Shown: positions 17,012 to 26,745, numbered from the stretch's first letter. The stretch is DNA of 64,000 bases from Alphaproteobacteria bacterium (GCA_021776685.1 JAJFFJ010000071.1:1-64000); one strand, 5' to 3'. Notes: generated by a model not told the origin, from the sequence alone. Numbers and translations: made by a program.

Positions 17012-18208
17012 TCAGCCCGCTTGCGCCTCAGCCGCGTGCGCGGCCATGGTTTGTCCCGCGATCACCAGCTTCTGCACTTCGCTGGTCCCTTCGTAGATGC
17101 GAAGCGCCCGTATATCCCGATAGAGCTCCTCCACTTTCTGTCCCACCCTGACGCCTTGGCCGCCAAAGATCTGCACCGCTTCGTCGACAACTTCCTGGGC
17201 GTATTCCGTGGCAAACAGCTTTGCCATGGAGCTTTCACGAGTGACGCGAACCTTCTTCACATCCTTGGTCCAGGCGGAGCGGTAGATCAGCAGCGCCATG
17301 GCATCAACTTTCACCGCCATATCCGCCAACTTGGCCTGGATCAGCTGAAAATCGCCGATCACCTGCCCAAAGGCCTTGCGCGTCTTGGCATATGCCAGTG
17401 CTTCGTCCAGTGCCCGCCGCGCCAATCCCAGAGCCGACCCGCCAACGGTGGTTCGGAAAATATCCAGGTTCGCCATGGCGATCTTGAAACCGTCGCCCGG
17501 CTCGCCCAGCAAGTGGCTCGCGGGTACCCGGCAGTCCTCGAATGAAAGCTCCGCCAGCGGGTGGGGCGCCATGACATCGATACGCTCGGCGATCTTGAGC
17601 CCGGGATTGTCGCCATCAACTACGAATGCTGACAGGCCTTTCGCACCTGGCGCCTCACCAGTCCGCGCGATCACCACATACAGATCGGCGATACCGCCGT
17701 TGGATATCCAGGTCTTGCGGCCGTTGAGCACAAAGTGATTGCCGTCGAGGGTGGCCGTTGTCTCCAGCGCGGCGACATCCGAGCCGCCCTGGGGTTCCGA
17801 CATGGCCAGCGCCGCCAGATACTCGCCGGTCGCCACCTTGGGGAGATATTGCTCGCGAATCTCGTCACTGCCAAACAGCGTAATGGCGCCCGTGCCGAGC
17901 CCCTGCATTACAAATGAGAAATCGGCCAGCCCCAGATAATAGCCAAGGATTTCGCGTCCGAGCGCAATGGAGCGCACATCAAGCTCTTCGTGGGCGCCGC
18001 CATAGGCCGCCGGTACGCACAGCTTCAGCCATCCGGCTTCCCCCAGCATCCTGGTCAGGCGAATGCAGATTTCGTCCACGTCCGTCTTACCATGGACCTC
18101 CTTCTCCATCGGCCGCACATTGGCTTCCGCCCAGGCGCGCAAATCACGCGCCAGAACACGATGGTGGTCTTCCAGAAATGGCCACTCGAGATAGCTGGCG
18201 TCTGGCAT
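17012..18208 (-). CDS. Acyl-CoA dehydrogenase
   Basis: 398 aa. Standard three-domain fold with [45 protein letters not shown] and the catalytic Glu in [11 protein letters not shown]. It oxidises an acyl- or alicyclic-CoA with FAD and electron-transferring flavoprotein. The ATG at 18208 was chosen because a GGGGG ribosome site precedes it; the frame upstream of it runs into the crotonase gene. Gene order (crotonase, this, ligase, monooxygenase) suggests it acts on the ring-derived CoA ester. Confidence 0.92.
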   Translation of the reverse strand: MPDASYLEWPFLEDHHRVLARDLRAWAEANVRPMEKEVHGKTDVDEICIRLTRMLGEAGWLKLCVPAAYGGAHEELDVRSIALGREILGYYLGLADFSFVMQGLGTGAITLFGSDEIREQYLPKVATGEYLAALAMSEPQGGSDVAALETTATLDGNHFVLNGRKTWISNGGIADLYVVIARTGEAPGAKGLSAFVVDGDNPGLKIAERIDVMAPHPLAELSFEDCRVPASHLLGEPGDGFKIAMANLDIFRTTVGGSALGLARRALDEALAYAKTRKAFGQVIGDFQLIQAKLADMAVKVDAMALLIYRSAWTKDVKKVRVTRESSMAKLFATEYAQEVVDEAVQIFGGQGVRVGQKVEELYRDIRALRIYEGTSEVQKLVIAGQTMAAHAAEAQAG

Positions 18209-18212
18209 TTGC

Positions 18213-19091
18213 CTAGTCCCCCTCAAACACCGGCTTTTCCTTCGCAATGAAGGCGTGATAGGCGCGGTGGTAATCTTGGGTTTGCATGCAGATCGCCTGG
18301 GCCTGTGCCTCTGCCTCGATATACTGCTCAAGGCCCATGGTCCACTCCATGTCGAACATCTTTTTGGTCATGGCATTGCCGAAGGTAGGACCGTCCGCCA
18401 GGCGCCGCGCGAATGTCTGCGCTTCCTCCAGCAGTTGGTCGCTTTCGATCAGACGGTTGAAGAAGCCCCAACGCTCCCCTTCATCTGCCGTCATCGCGCG
18501 GCCGGTATAAAGCAGCTCCGCCGCACGGCCCTGGCCGATGATGCGGGGCAGAATTGCGCAAGCGCCCATGTCACAGCCAGCCAGACCCACCCGGTTGAAC
18601 AGATAGAGCGTCTTGCAGTCCGGCGTGCCGAAGCGAATATCGCAGGCCATGGCGATGGCGCCACCCGCGCCGGCGCAGATGCCGTCGATGGCCGCAATCA
18701 CCGGCTGCGGGCAATAGCGGATCGCCTTGACCAGGTCCCCGGTCATGCGGGTGAAGTTGAGCAACCCGGCCATGTCGAGGTCGAGGAGCGGGCCGATGAT
18801 TTCGTTGACGTCGCCGCCGGTACAGAAGTTGCCGCCGGCACCGGTAATGACCACAGCCTTGACGTCCTCCGCATAGGTCAGCGCACGGAAGGTGTCGCGC
18901 AGCTCGGCATAACTTTCAAACGTCAGCGGATTCTTTTTATCCGGCCGATTGAGGGTGATGGTCGCCAGCTTTCCCTCGACCTCCCACTTAAAATGCTCGG
19001 GCTCGTAGTCGGCGCCCAATGTCGGCGACGTATCCTTCAGAACCTGTCCAAAGGTGCGCCCATGACGGTTCAGCATGTCGGTTTCAGGCAT
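18213..19091 (-). CDS. Enoyl-CoA hydratase/crotonase family protein lacking both canonical catalytic Glu
   Basis: 292 aa crotonase fold with oxyanion-hole segments [13 protein letters not shown] and [20 protein letters not shown]. The two Glu of classical enoyl-CoA hydratase (rat E144, E164) are not present: the first site reads GAIAMACD and the second NRVGLAGCD. An Asp ([12 protein letters not shown]) lies near the active site instead. The protein is also longer at the N-terminus than usual. It probably does a specialised reaction on a ring-derived CoA thioester, for example hydrolysis or hydration, not ordinary beta-oxidation. It is 4 bases upstream of the dehydrogenase. Confidence 0.88.
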   Translation of the reverse strand: MPETDMLNRHGRTFGQVLKDTSPTLGADYEPEHFKWEVEGKLATITLNRPDKKNPLTFESYAELRDTFRALTYAEDVKAVVITGAGGNFCTGGDVNEIIGPLLDLDMAGLLNFTRMTGDLVKAIRYCPQPVIAAIDGICAGAGGAIAMACDIRFGTPDCKTLYLFNRVGLAGCDMGACAILPRIIGQGRAAELLYTGRAMTADEGERWGFFNRLIESDQLLEEAQTFARRLADGPTFGNAMTKKMFDMEWTMGLEQYIEAEAQAQAICMQTQDYHRAYHAFIAKEKPVFEGD

Positions 19092-19110
19092 GCAATTCTC
19101 CCACGTATGT

Positions 19111-19635
19111 TCAGGCGCTGTCGGCGCCGTTGTTGCTATCGTTCAAACTGTCTTTCAACTGGCCAAGCATGTCGTGCAGGGCTGTCAACTGCTCCCGCTT
19201 AACGCCCGAGAAATGCGCCTTCACCAGTGCGGCATGGGCCGGAACCATATCGGCAAAGGCCTGCTTTCCCGGTTTTGTCAGGCGCACCAGCTGCGCGCGA
19301 CGGTCATGCGGAGAGGGCTCGCGCAGCACCAGTCCTTCGCCTACCAGCCGATCTACCAGACCGGTGACATTGCCATTGGACACCATCAGCCGTCGCGACA
19401 GATCCCCCATGGTCAGTCCGTCCGGCGTTCGGTCGAGCTGGGAGAGAATATCAAAGCGCGGCAGGGTGGTGCCGAACTGCTCCCGCATGGTCTGGCGGAT
19501 CGACCGCTCTATGAGGTTGGAACAAGTCAGGAGGCGCAGCCAGACCCGAAGGTCCAGGCGGTCGGTCTCGGTCAGCCCCGTTTCGTAGTCTCCATGGGCC
19601 AGGGTCTCGGTCTGCGCTTGTTTCCGATTGTCCAT
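19111..19635 (-). CDS. MarR-family transcriptional regulator
   Basis: 174 aa. A winged-helix domain is clear: [64 protein letters not shown]. The start is the ATG at 19635, which shares one base with the SDR stop (TGATG); the open frame upstream belongs to the SDR region. MarR proteins in aryl-CoA clusters usually respond to the aryl-CoA and repress the operon. A likely operator lies at 20515-20535 in front of the SDR gene. Confidence 0.92.
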   Translation of the reverse strand: MDNRKQAQTETLAHGDYETGLTETDRLDLRVWLRLLTCSNLIERSIRQTMREQFGTTLPRFDILSQLDRTPDGLTMGDLSRRLMVSNGNVTGLVDRLVGEGLVLREPSPHDRRAQLVRLTKPGKQAFADMVPAHAALVKAHFSGVKREQLTALHDMLGQLKDSLNDSNNGADSA

Positions 19636-20444
19636 CACATGATCTCGCCGCCAGCCACCGCGATCGACTGGCCGGTGATGGATCCTGAGTCGGCCTGCGC
19701 CAGCCAGACCACAGCCGCCGCGATTTCCGTCGGCTGGATCAGCCTCGCCTGAGGATTGGTTGCAGCGATCTGAGCTTCCGCCTCTGCCGGCGTCACGCCG
19801 GTTTTCTGGACAATATTGCGGATGGTTTCCTGTGTCATGTCCGTGTCCACGTAGCCTGGACAAACTGCGTTGACCGTAATTCCTGCCTTCGCAGTCTCCA
19901 GCGCCAGAGCGCGGGTGAGACCCACCACCGCATGCTTGGAGGCCACGTAAGCGCTGACATATCGATACCCCACAAGGCCCGCGGTGGACGCCACGTTAAT
20001 CACCCGACCATAGCCAGCATCGGTCATTGCCGGCAGCACCTGATGGGTGCAGTGGAAGACGCTCATCAGGTTTAGATCGATCATACGCTGGAGCAGCGCG
20101 CCATCTGTTCGTTTGAAGGGCGCGCTTTCCGCACCGCCTGCGTTATTCACCAGGATTGAAGGCGCCCCTTGCTTTTCAGCGGCCCCAGAGAAGGCCGCGG
20201 CGATGGACTCCGGATCGGTCACATCAGCGGTTTGCCAGGACACCTCCACATCATGATCCGCCGCGATGGCAGCCGCAGTGCCCTCCAGCGTTTCTGCCGT
20301 CCGGCCCATCAGGGTCAACTGCGCGCCCTGATCTGCCAGCGCCCGGGCAATCCCTTCGCCGATGCCCCGGCCGCCGCCGGTCACGACCGCGTGTTGGCCC
20401 GCGAGCGCACCTGATGATTTTTCCATGGCGGGTGATTGGTCCAT
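19635..20444 (-). CDS. SDR-family dehydrogenase/reductase
   Basis: 269 aa from the ATG at 20444. Cofactor motif AVVTGGGRGIGEGIA, NNAG, catalytic Ser in NVASTAG and the Y-x-x-x-K pair in YVASKHAVVG; CPGYVDTDM follows. Probably oxidises or reduces a hydroxyacyl-CoA intermediate, replacing the usual 3-hydroxyacyl-CoA dehydrogenase. It is the first gene of the leftward operon. The upstream extension to 20519 enters the AT-rich promoter and operator and is rejected. Confidence 0.9.
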   Translation of the reverse strand: MDQSPAMEKSSGALAGQHAVVTGGGRGIGEGIARALADQGAQLTLMGRTAETLEGTAAAIAADHDVEVSWQTADVTDPESIAAAFSGAAEKQGAPSILVNNAGGAESAPFKRTDGALLQRMIDLNLMSVFHCTHQVLPAMTDAGYGRVINVASTAGLVGYRYVSAYVASKHAVVGLTRALALETAKAGITVNAVCPGYVDTDMTQETIRNIVQKTGVTPAEAEAQIAATNPQARLIQPTEIAAAVVWLAQADSGSITGQSIAVAGGEIM

Positions 20445-20514
20445 GCGCGTCTGCGCCTTGCCTCGTTCCTCAACTTGTTTTAAGTATAAAATATTCAAAC
20501 CTAAAATATCAACT

Positions 20515-20535
20515 GGCAATCAGGTACCGATTGCC
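20515..20535. promoter_or_regulatory. Candidate MarR operator between SDR and RidA genes
   Basis: A perfect inverted repeat GGCAATC-N7-GATTGCC lies at 20515-20535, in the only divergent intergenic region of the cluster and next to an AT-rich stretch (20480-20512) suited to promoters in both directions. It is placed to control both the operon and ridA. Binding by the MarR protein encoded at 19111-19635 is inferred from position only. Confidence 0.5.
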
Positions 20536-20582
20536 GCGGCAGGGGCGCCGCTGCACCGGGCCCTGCGCAGACGGAGACAAAC

Positions 20583-20978
20583 ATGGAAATACTTCAGCCG
20601 CCCGACTGGCCCCGTGCCAAAGGCTATTCCAACGGCATCAAGGCCCGCGGTTCATTGCTCTTCGTTGCGGGCGAGATCGGCTGGAACCCGAAGACCGAGA
20701 AAATAGAGACCGACGACTTTGCCGGCCAGTTCAGACAAACCCTGCAAAACATCGTGGCAATTCTCGCCGAGGGTGGCGCTGGGCCTGAACATATTGTGCG
20801 GATGACCTGGTATGTGACGGACAAGCAGGAGTATCTGAGCAACCTGTCCGGGATTGGCGAGGCCTATCGGGAAATTATTGGTCGAAACTACCCCACGATG
20901 GCCGCGATCGAGATCAAGGGTCTCATGGAGCCCGGCGCCAAGATCGAGATAGAGACCACTGCCGTGGTCCCCGACTAA
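20583..20978 (+). CDS. RidA/YjgF-family protein without the catalytic Arg
   Basis: 131 aa with the chorismate-mutase-like RidA fold (GSLLFVAGEIGWNPKTEKIETDDFAGQFRQTLQNI, ending KIEIETTAVV). In RidA enamine/imine deaminases the catalytic Arg105 lies in PARS; the aligned stretch here is NYPTMAAIEI, so that Arg is a Met. It therefore belongs to Rid subfamilies whose activity differs from classical 2-aminoacrylate deaminase. Divergent from the aminobenzoyl-CoA-type operon, where an enamine intermediate would be expected. Confidence 0.88.
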   Translation: MEILQPPDWPRAKGYSNGIKARGSLLFVAGEIGWNPKTEKIETDDFAGQFRQTLQNIVAILAEGGAGPEHIVRMTWYVTDKQEYLSNLSGIGEAYREIIGRNYPTMAAIEIKGLMEPGAKIEIETTAVVPD

Positions 20979-21014
20979 CCCGTCGCCGTCCGTCCTGCCG
21001 CTTGCCTTTGCCGG

Positions 21015-21470
21015 ATGCCTGCCGCAGACTCGGGTGGCCTGACCAACCGGGTTTCAGTGACCATGCGGGAAGACGTCGAAGCAGTGCTGGCCGTAAATCG
21101 CGAATTCTATCGCGCCTTTACCGAGCGTGACCTCTTGGCGATGCACGAGCTATGGGCGACCGAATGCCCTGTCGCCTGCGTTCACCCCGGCTGGGACATG
21201 CTCGTCGACCGGGACGACGTCATGGAAAGCTGGAAGGGCATATTTTCTAACCCCGGCTCCCCGTCCGTCGCCTGCAACAACGAAATCCCCTATGTGATGG
21301 GTGATATGGCATTCGTGCTGTGTCACGAGGTTCTGGACGAGGGTACATTGGCGGCGACCAACTTCTTTCGCAGCTTCGACGGCGTCTGGCGCATGGTGCA
21401 TCACCAATCGACGCCGATGGGGGTCGCGCCAGTACAGGACCTGGGCCCGGTCTCCGGTCACGTTCACTAG
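21015..21470 (+). CDS. Nuclear transport factor 2-like (SnoaL/DUF4440) protein
   Basis: 151 aa from ATG 21015 (ATG 21063 is also possible; neither has a clear ribosome site). The sequence EAVLAVNREFYRAFTERDLLAMHELWA, then FFRSFDGVWRMVHHQSTPM, is the cone-shaped NTF2/SnoaL_3 fold. Such proteins bind small hydrophobic ligands or act as isomerases or hydratases; the role here is unknown. It may be co-transcribed with ridA (36-base gap). Confidence 0.8.
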   Translation: MPAADSGGLTNRVSVTMREDVEAVLAVNREFYRAFTERDLLAMHELWATECPVACVHPGWDMLVDRDDVMESWKGIFSNPGSPSVACNNEIPYVMGDMAFVLCHEVLDEGTLAATNFFRSFDGVWRMVHHQSTPMGVAPVQDLGPVSGHVH

Positions 21471-21485
21471 GCTGCATTCACAAAC

Positions 21486-23261
21486 ATGACCTTTGATCAA
21501 TCCGTTTCCGTCGGGCTGCTGGTTCTGACGCTCGTCTTTTTCGTCTGGGGCCGCTTCCGTTACGATCTTGTGGCGTTCACCGCACTGATCGCCGGGGTAA
21601 TCGTCGGTGTGATTCCCGCTGAGCAGGCGTTTCTCGGGTTTGGCCATCCTGCCGTCATTACCGTGGCCGCCGTCCTGATCATCAGCCGCGCCATGACCAA
21701 CGCGGGGGCGGTGGAGGTCATCGCGAGCCGGCTGTTGCCCAACACGGACAACGACCTGCTGTTTATCGCTAGCTTTGGCTGCATTGCGGCGGTCCTTTCC
21801 GGCTTCATGAACAATGTTGGCGCACTGGCGCTTTTGATGCCGGTAGCTATCCAGGCCGCGGCCAAGACCGGCCGGTCACCGGCAATGATTCTCATGCCAT
21901 TGTCGTTTGCGTCGATCCTGGGCGGGCTGTTCACCCTGATCGGGACGCCGCCGAACATCATCATCGCCAGCTTTCGGGAAAAATCTCAGGGCGAAGCCTT
22001 TTCCATGTTCGACTTCGCGCCAGTGGGCGGCGTTATTGCCATCGTCGGGGTCATTTTTGTCGCCCTCGTGGGCTGGCGCCTGATCCCAGCCGACAGGCTC
22101 AAACGGAAGAAAGATCAGGAAATCTTCGATATCGAGGACTATGTGGCGGAAGCACGTGTGCCCAAGGAGTCTGAGTATATCGGTGAGCGCCTTCGCGACG
22201 TGGAGGATGCAATCCAGAAGCACGGCGCCCAGATCGTCGGCCTGATCCGCAAGACTTACCGGATATCCCTCGACCGCCGGCGCCGGGTAGAGGCAGGCGA
22301 CGTCCTGGTGATTGAAGCTGCACCGGAGGCAATGGGAAAAATTGTTCAGGATCTCCACCTGGAGCTGGTTTCGGACGGCAAGCCCATTGAGGACATGACG
22401 TCAAAGGAGGTCACGCTGGTGGAATGCGTGGTAGCGGCTGGCAGCGACCTGATCGGGCGGAGCACCAGGGACGCGCAATTCCGCCGCCGCCATCGCGTTA
22501 GTCTGCTCGCCGCATCACGCCAGGGACATACCCAGAGTGGTGGCCTGTCCAAATTCAAGTTTCAGCCGGGCGACGTGCTTTTGCTGCATGGCGACGAGGA
22601 GCATTTTCCCGGCGTGCTGCAGCGCATGGGCTGCCTGCCGCTGGCGGCCCGCGATCTCAACATCACAAAGCCCGGCCGCGCCCTCATGTCCGTCGGGTTT
22701 TTCATCGCCGCGATTGTGGCGACGGCACTGGGTTTGGTTTCCGCGCCCGTGGCTTTCGGCGCGGCGGTCATCCTGATGATTCTGGCGCAGATTCTGACCC
22801 TGGATGAAGCTTACCGGGCGATCGACTGGCCAATCATCATTCTGCTGGCAGCGCTTATCCCTGTGGGCGGGGCGCTTGAGGCAACGGGGACCACGAAGCT
22901 GATGGCCTCCGGCATTGCCGATATCGGCGCGAGCCTGTCGCCCGTGGTGATTCTGATTCTGGTCATGGTGGTGACCATGACCTTGTCCGACATTATCAAC
23001 AATGCGGCCACTGCCGTCGTCATGGCGCCGATATCTGTGGAAATCGCCAAGCAGCTCAACGTCAATGCCGACCCGTTTCTGATGGCGGTCGCCATCGGTG
23101 CCTCCTGCGCATTTCTCACGCCCATCGGCCATCAAAATAACACCCTGGTCATGGGTCCCGGCGGCTATCGCTTTGGTGATTACTGGCGCGTTGGTCTGCC
23201 GCTTGAGATCCTGATCGTTGCAGTGTCGATACCGCTTTTGTTGCTCGTTTTCCCATTCTGA
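21486..23261 (+). CDS. SLC13-family anion/dicarboxylate transporter with RCK_C domains
   Basis: 591 aa. N-terminal membrane half (1-190) with NNVGALALLMPVA and TLIGTPPNIIIASF; two soluble RCK_C (TrkA_C) domains at about 205-390 (DVEDAIQKHGAQIVGLIRK, then RRRHRVSLLAASRQG); C-terminal membrane half (395-591) with NNAATAVVMAPI and TPIGHQNNTLVMGPGGY. The inverted-repeat transport core is that of sodium/sulfate or dicarboxylate symporters. The substrate is unknown; an organic acid is plausible given the catabolic context. Confidence 0.9.
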   Translation: MTFDQSVSVGLLVLTLVFFVWGRFRYDLVAFTALIAGVIVGVIPAEQAFLGFGHPAVITVAAVLIISRAMTNAGAVEVIASRLLPNTDNDLLFIASFGCIAAVLSGFMNNVGALALLMPVAIQAAAKTGRSPAMILMPLSFASILGGLFTLIGTPPNIIIASFREKSQGEAFSMFDFAPVGGVIAIVGVIFVALVGWRLIPADRLKRKKDQEIFDIEDYVAEARVPKESEYIGERLRDVEDAIQKHGAQIVGLIRKTYRISLDRRRRVEAGDVLVIEAAPEAMGKIVQDLHLELVSDGKPIEDMTSKEVTLVECVVAAGSDLIGRSTRDAQFRRRHRVSLLAASRQGHTQSGGLSKFKFQPGDVLLLHGDEEHFPGVLQRMGCLPLAARDLNITKPGRALMSVGFFIAAIVATALGLVSAPVAFGAAVILMILAQILTLDEAYRAIDWPIIILLAALIPVGGALEATGTTKLMASGIADIGASLSPVVILILVMVVTMTLSDIINNAATAVVMAPISVEIAKQLNVNADPFLMAVAIGASCAFLTPIGHQNNTLVMGPGGYRFGDYWRVGLPLEILIVAVSIPLLLLVFPF

Positions 23262-23443
23262 TAGGATGGACAGGCCCGGCAACCGACAGGATTTGTGCTG
23301 GCTGCCAGGGTCCACCGTCGGGGTCTGTCACCACCACATTCCCCACCAAATGCCTTGCCTCGCGGGCAAGTTGCGGTTCTGGTGAGGGACAGCAAGGCTG
23401 ACACTGGGGAATAGTGGCGCGAACGGCGCTGCGGTCGCACAAC

Positions 23444-25222
23444 ATGACATTCGACCAGGCATTCATCCTGATCCTGCTCGCAGTTACCCTGACGATGTTC
23501 ATTTCGGACCGTTGGCGGTTCGATCTTATTGCCCTGGGGTCCCTGTTCCTGGGAGTCGTAGGCGGGGTCGTTCCCGCCAATCATGCATTCGACGGATTTT
23601 CCCATCCGGCAGTCATCACAGTGGCTGCTGTCCTGGTCATCAGCCGCGCCCTGTCCGCCACCGGCGCGGTGGATCTGATCACAACGCGGCTGCTGCCAGA
23701 TACGCGCAACCTGCCTCTGATGATCACCGCCCTGTGCGGCCTTGGTGCCTTCCTGTCGGCCTTTATGAACAATGTTGGCGCGCTGGCGCTGCTGATGCCG
23801 GTCGCAATCCAGTTGGCCTATCGCATGCGCCGCCCACCCGCGGCGCTGCTGATGCCCCTGGCATTCGCCACTATACTGGGCGGCCTCGTCACGCTGATTG
23901 GAACACCGCCCAACCTGATCATCGCCGATTACCGCGCCCAGACGACTGGTGCGCCATTTGCGATGTTCGACTTCGCGCTGGTTGGCTTGGCGGTCGCTGT
24001 CGTGGGCGTTATTTTTGTCGGACTGTTCGGCTGGCGGTTGATCCCGCAGCGGCGACGGCGGCGGCGTAGCCAGAGGCAGATCTTCGATATCGAAGATTAT
24101 GTGGCGGAGGCCCAGGTTCCGCCCGGCTCACAACTCATCGGGCTGCCTTTTCAGGATGTGGAAGAGGCTATCTTTGAAGGTGGTGACATCGCGATTGTCG
24201 GTCTGGTGCGCGCCGACGAACAGATCACCCTGCTGCCCCATCGGCGCGTCGCTGAAGGCGACATCCTGATCCTGGAAGCCGAACCGGAGACGCTGACTTA
24301 CACGGCCGCCCTCTTCGGCCTGAAGATCATCAGCAGCGAGCGGGACGTGACCGGTGACCTGTCATCCGACGATGTCTCACTGGTTGAGGCCGTGGTTGGC
24401 CCGCGCTCCAGGTTGCGTGGCCAGCCGCTCGGCGCAACGCGCTTCCGGCGCCGCTATCATGTGAACGTCATCGCGGTTTCCCGTGAGGGTCGGCCCCATC
24501 GCGGACGCCTGTCCAGTCTCCGCGTGCGTGCCGGCGACGTGTTGCTGGTACAGGGCGAGCGCCCGCGGATTCAACAAGTCATCCGCTCCCTGGGAATGCT
24601 GCCATTGAGCCGTTCGCCTGAGCAGGCGAATATGCGGCTGGTCGCATTGACGGGCGGCATATTCGCGGTCGCGATCCTGGCGACGACGATCGGCTGGTTA
24701 CCGCCGGCCGTTGCCTTTGGCATCGCAGCGCTGTTGGTGATCCTGATCAAGGCCGTCCCAACGGACGAAATCTACACCTCGATCGATTGGCCGGTGATCG
24801 TGCTGTTGGGCGCGCTGATCCCTGTTGGCGCCGCGCTGGAATCGACCGGCGCCACCAACATCATCACGGCATTCATCGGCCAAGCTACAGAAGGCTCACC
24901 CGCTGCCGTCAGCCTCGGCCTGCTTATGGTCATGACAATTCTGATCTCATCGGTCATCAATAACGCTGCCGCAGCGGTGGTCATGGCCCCCATCGGAATC
25001 AAGATGGCGCAGGCTGGCGGCTACAGTGTGGACGCGTTCCTGATGGGTGTCGCGGTCGCAGCGAGTTGCGCGTTCCTGACACCGGTTGGCCACCAGAACA
25101 ACACCCTGGTTATGGGGCCAGGCGGTTACCAATTTGGTGACTATCTGCGTCTGGGACTGCCGTTGACGATTTTGATTCTGATCGTAGCGATTCCCATGAT
25201 TATCCTGGTCTGGGGATTGTAG
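23444..25222 (+). CDS. SLC13-family transporter with RCK_C domains (tandem paralogue)
   Basis: 592 aa, with the same domain order as the gene 182 bases upstream: MTFDQ N-terminus, FDGFSHPAVITVAAVLVISRAL, NNVGALALLMPVAIQ, TLIGTPPNLIIADY, two RCK_C domains, NNAAAAVVMAPI and TPVGHQNNTLVMGPGGYQFGDY. The ATG at 23444 was chosen because it aligns exactly with the paralogue's start; a GTG at 23414 is also in frame. The pair is a local duplication that has diverged in the linker domains. Confidence 0.9.
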   Translation: MTFDQAFILILLAVTLTMFISDRWRFDLIALGSLFLGVVGGVVPANHAFDGFSHPAVITVAAVLVISRALSATGAVDLITTRLLPDTRNLPLMITALCGLGAFLSAFMNNVGALALLMPVAIQLAYRMRRPPAALLMPLAFATILGGLVTLIGTPPNLIIADYRAQTTGAPFAMFDFALVGLAVAVVGVIFVGLFGWRLIPQRRRRRRSQRQIFDIEDYVAEAQVPPGSQLIGLPFQDVEEAIFEGGDIAIVGLVRADEQITLLPHRRVAEGDILILEAEPETLTYTAALFGLKIISSERDVTGDLSSDDVSLVEAVVGPRSRLRGQPLGATRFRRRYHVNVIAVSREGRPHRGRLSSLRVRAGDVLLVQGERPRIQQVIRSLGMLPLSRSPEQANMRLVALTGGIFAVAILATTIGWLPPAVAFGIAALLVILIKAVPTDEIYTSIDWPVIVLLGALIPVGAALESTGATNIITAFIGQATEGSPAAVSLGLLMVMTILISSVINNAAAAVVMAPIGIKMAQAGGYSVDAFLMGVAVAASCAFLTPVGHQNNTLVMGPGGYQFGDYLRLGLPLTILILIVAIPMIILVWGL

Positions 25223-25364
25223 GGGCGGCCAAAATATTGACACACGCGTCCCATAACCTGATCGTACCAACCAGCAAGCGGGCGGGCCGGTCGGGGCACA
25301 CCTGTTATTCGCTTGTTATTTGCTACCATCTGAATTCTTCCTTTCCGTAGACCCAAAGGCCCTC

Positions 25365-26642
25365 ATGCGCATCCTCCCTTCGGTAATCTCTGCAGCCGCG
25401 GTCGCGGCATCCCTGTCAACCGGCGATGCCAGCGCGGCCGATGTCACCTGCGCGCGCACCTCCTATTCCGGATTGATCTGTCTGTCCGCCACCGGCATCA
25501 CCAAGTATGGGCGAAAGAACAGTCCGTTGACCTTTGGCCGCGCGACTGACCTGACCGCCTGCGGCGACAAGATTGCCGTGCTGGGATATCGCAAGGTCTA
25601 TCTCTTCGATGGCAAGAGTTGGGCCAAACCGATTGATATCGTCGGTAAATTTGGCCGGCGAATTGCCTGTGGGCCCAAAGGCGAGATCTGGGTGTTGGGC
25701 CCGAAAAGCGTCTCGTCCTACAATGGCAGCGGCTGGAAGGTTCATTCGCGCGAGCAGATGTTCGGTGAGGACACGACCAAGGCGGGTTTCATGGGCTCGG
25801 TCGCGGTCGGGCCCGGCGGCAGAGCCCTGGTGTTGGGAAGCCGTATGGCCGCGATGTATGACGGCAAGACCTGGCGGGTCTACAAAGCGGGCAAGGGTTT
25901 TGCCAAGCGCACCTTTCTCAGCAAGGCCTATTTCGATGCAAAAGGCGTGCCGTGGATCGCTGGCATTCGGGGTCTCCTGACCCTCAAAGGTGACACCTGG
26001 GAGACCGTTCCTGGCCCCCGTGGCACCACGTTTCTGACCGGTGGACCTGATGGTGTGCTTTGGGTGGGCGGCGGCCGGTCGCTCTTCAAGATGGCCGACG
26101 GACGGATCAGCCGCATGCAAATTAATTCCAGCATGCGCAGCGGTTCCGTCGACAACAAAGGGCGACTGTGGCTTGCCACCAATTTCGGCCTGATGCTCCG
26201 GACCGGCGACAAATGGGACACCCGTCAGATGCATAACTCAGATCTGCCGGACAATTCGATCACCAAGGTTGTTGCGATCGGCGCCGGGGGAGCCCTGCCG
26301 CCGTCGAAGGACCAGCCCGCTGGCTCGATCACGGGACGCATGCAATGGGGCGATGGCAAGGAAATAGCCGGCGCCCGCATGGAGCTTTGCGGATCGCCCA
26401 GTTGGTTCATCCGGCGAGACAGTTCTCCCTGCGCTGGCAAGCCGCTGTCTTATCAGGCCAAGACCGATGACAAGGGCCACTTCGAGATCAAGAACGTGAA
26501 GCCGGCGATCTATCGCATCGCGATCAAGCCCAAAGGCAATACCCGGTGGGTTTTGATTTCGTTGGGCAGGCGCGGACAGGTGCTGCCGGGACAGTCCAAG
26601 GATACCGGCACCATTCGCCTGTCTGTGCGAAACAGAAAATAG
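25365..26642 (+). CDS. Secreted propeller-like protein with C-terminal carboxypeptidase-regulatory-like domain
   Basis: 425 aa. A signal peptide (MRILPSVISAAAVAASLSTG, cut after ASA) precedes ADVTC. Residues 40-310 contain repeats of the type D-G-K-x-W...GP-x-G-x-x-W (LFDGKSWAKPI, CGPKGEIWVLG, YDGKTWRVYK, GPDGVLWVGG, DNKGRLWLAT), typical of a beta-propeller of the two-component-regulator type. Residues about 325-425 are an Ig-like carboxypeptidase-regulatory-like domain (TGRMQWGDGKEIAGARMELC, KTDDKGHFEIKNVKPAIYRI). Function unknown; periplasmic or exported. ATG 25365 was chosen for the signal peptide. Confidence 0.75.
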   Translation: MRILPSVISAAAVAASLSTGDASAADVTCARTSYSGLICLSATGITKYGRKNSPLTFGRATDLTACGDKIAVLGYRKVYLFDGKSWAKPIDIVGKFGRRIACGPKGEIWVLGPKSVSSYNGSGWKVHSREQMFGEDTTKAGFMGSVAVGPGGRALVLGSRMAAMYDGKTWRVYKAGKGFAKRTFLSKAYFDAKGVPWIAGIRGLLTLKGDTWETVPGPRGTTFLTGGPDGVLWVGGGRSLFKMADGRISRMQINSSMRSGSVDNKGRLWLATNFGLMLRTGDKWDTRQMHNSDLPDNSITKVVAIGAGGALPPSKDQPAGSITGRMQWGDGKEIAGARMELCGSPSWFIRRDSSPCAGKPLSYQAKTDDKGHFEIKNVKPAIYRIAIKPKGNTRWVLISLGRRGQVLPGQSKDTGTIRLSVRNRK

Positions 26643-26672
26643 CGCCCGACACGCCGACACTCTAGGCTGTGG

Positions 26673-26700
26673 CAGCCGGCCCTTTGCGGCCGGCTGTTTT
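26673..26700 (+). terminator. Rho-independent terminator
   Basis: A perfect 8-bp stem (CAGCCGGC 26673-26680, GCCGGCTG 26689-26696) with an 8-base loop is followed by TTTTCTTT. It ends the transcript of the secreted propeller-like gene, 30 bases after its stop. Confidence 0.85.
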
Positions 26701-26745
26701 CTTTGGCATCAATCTATTGTCCCGGAAGCAAATGCGAGGAACGCT

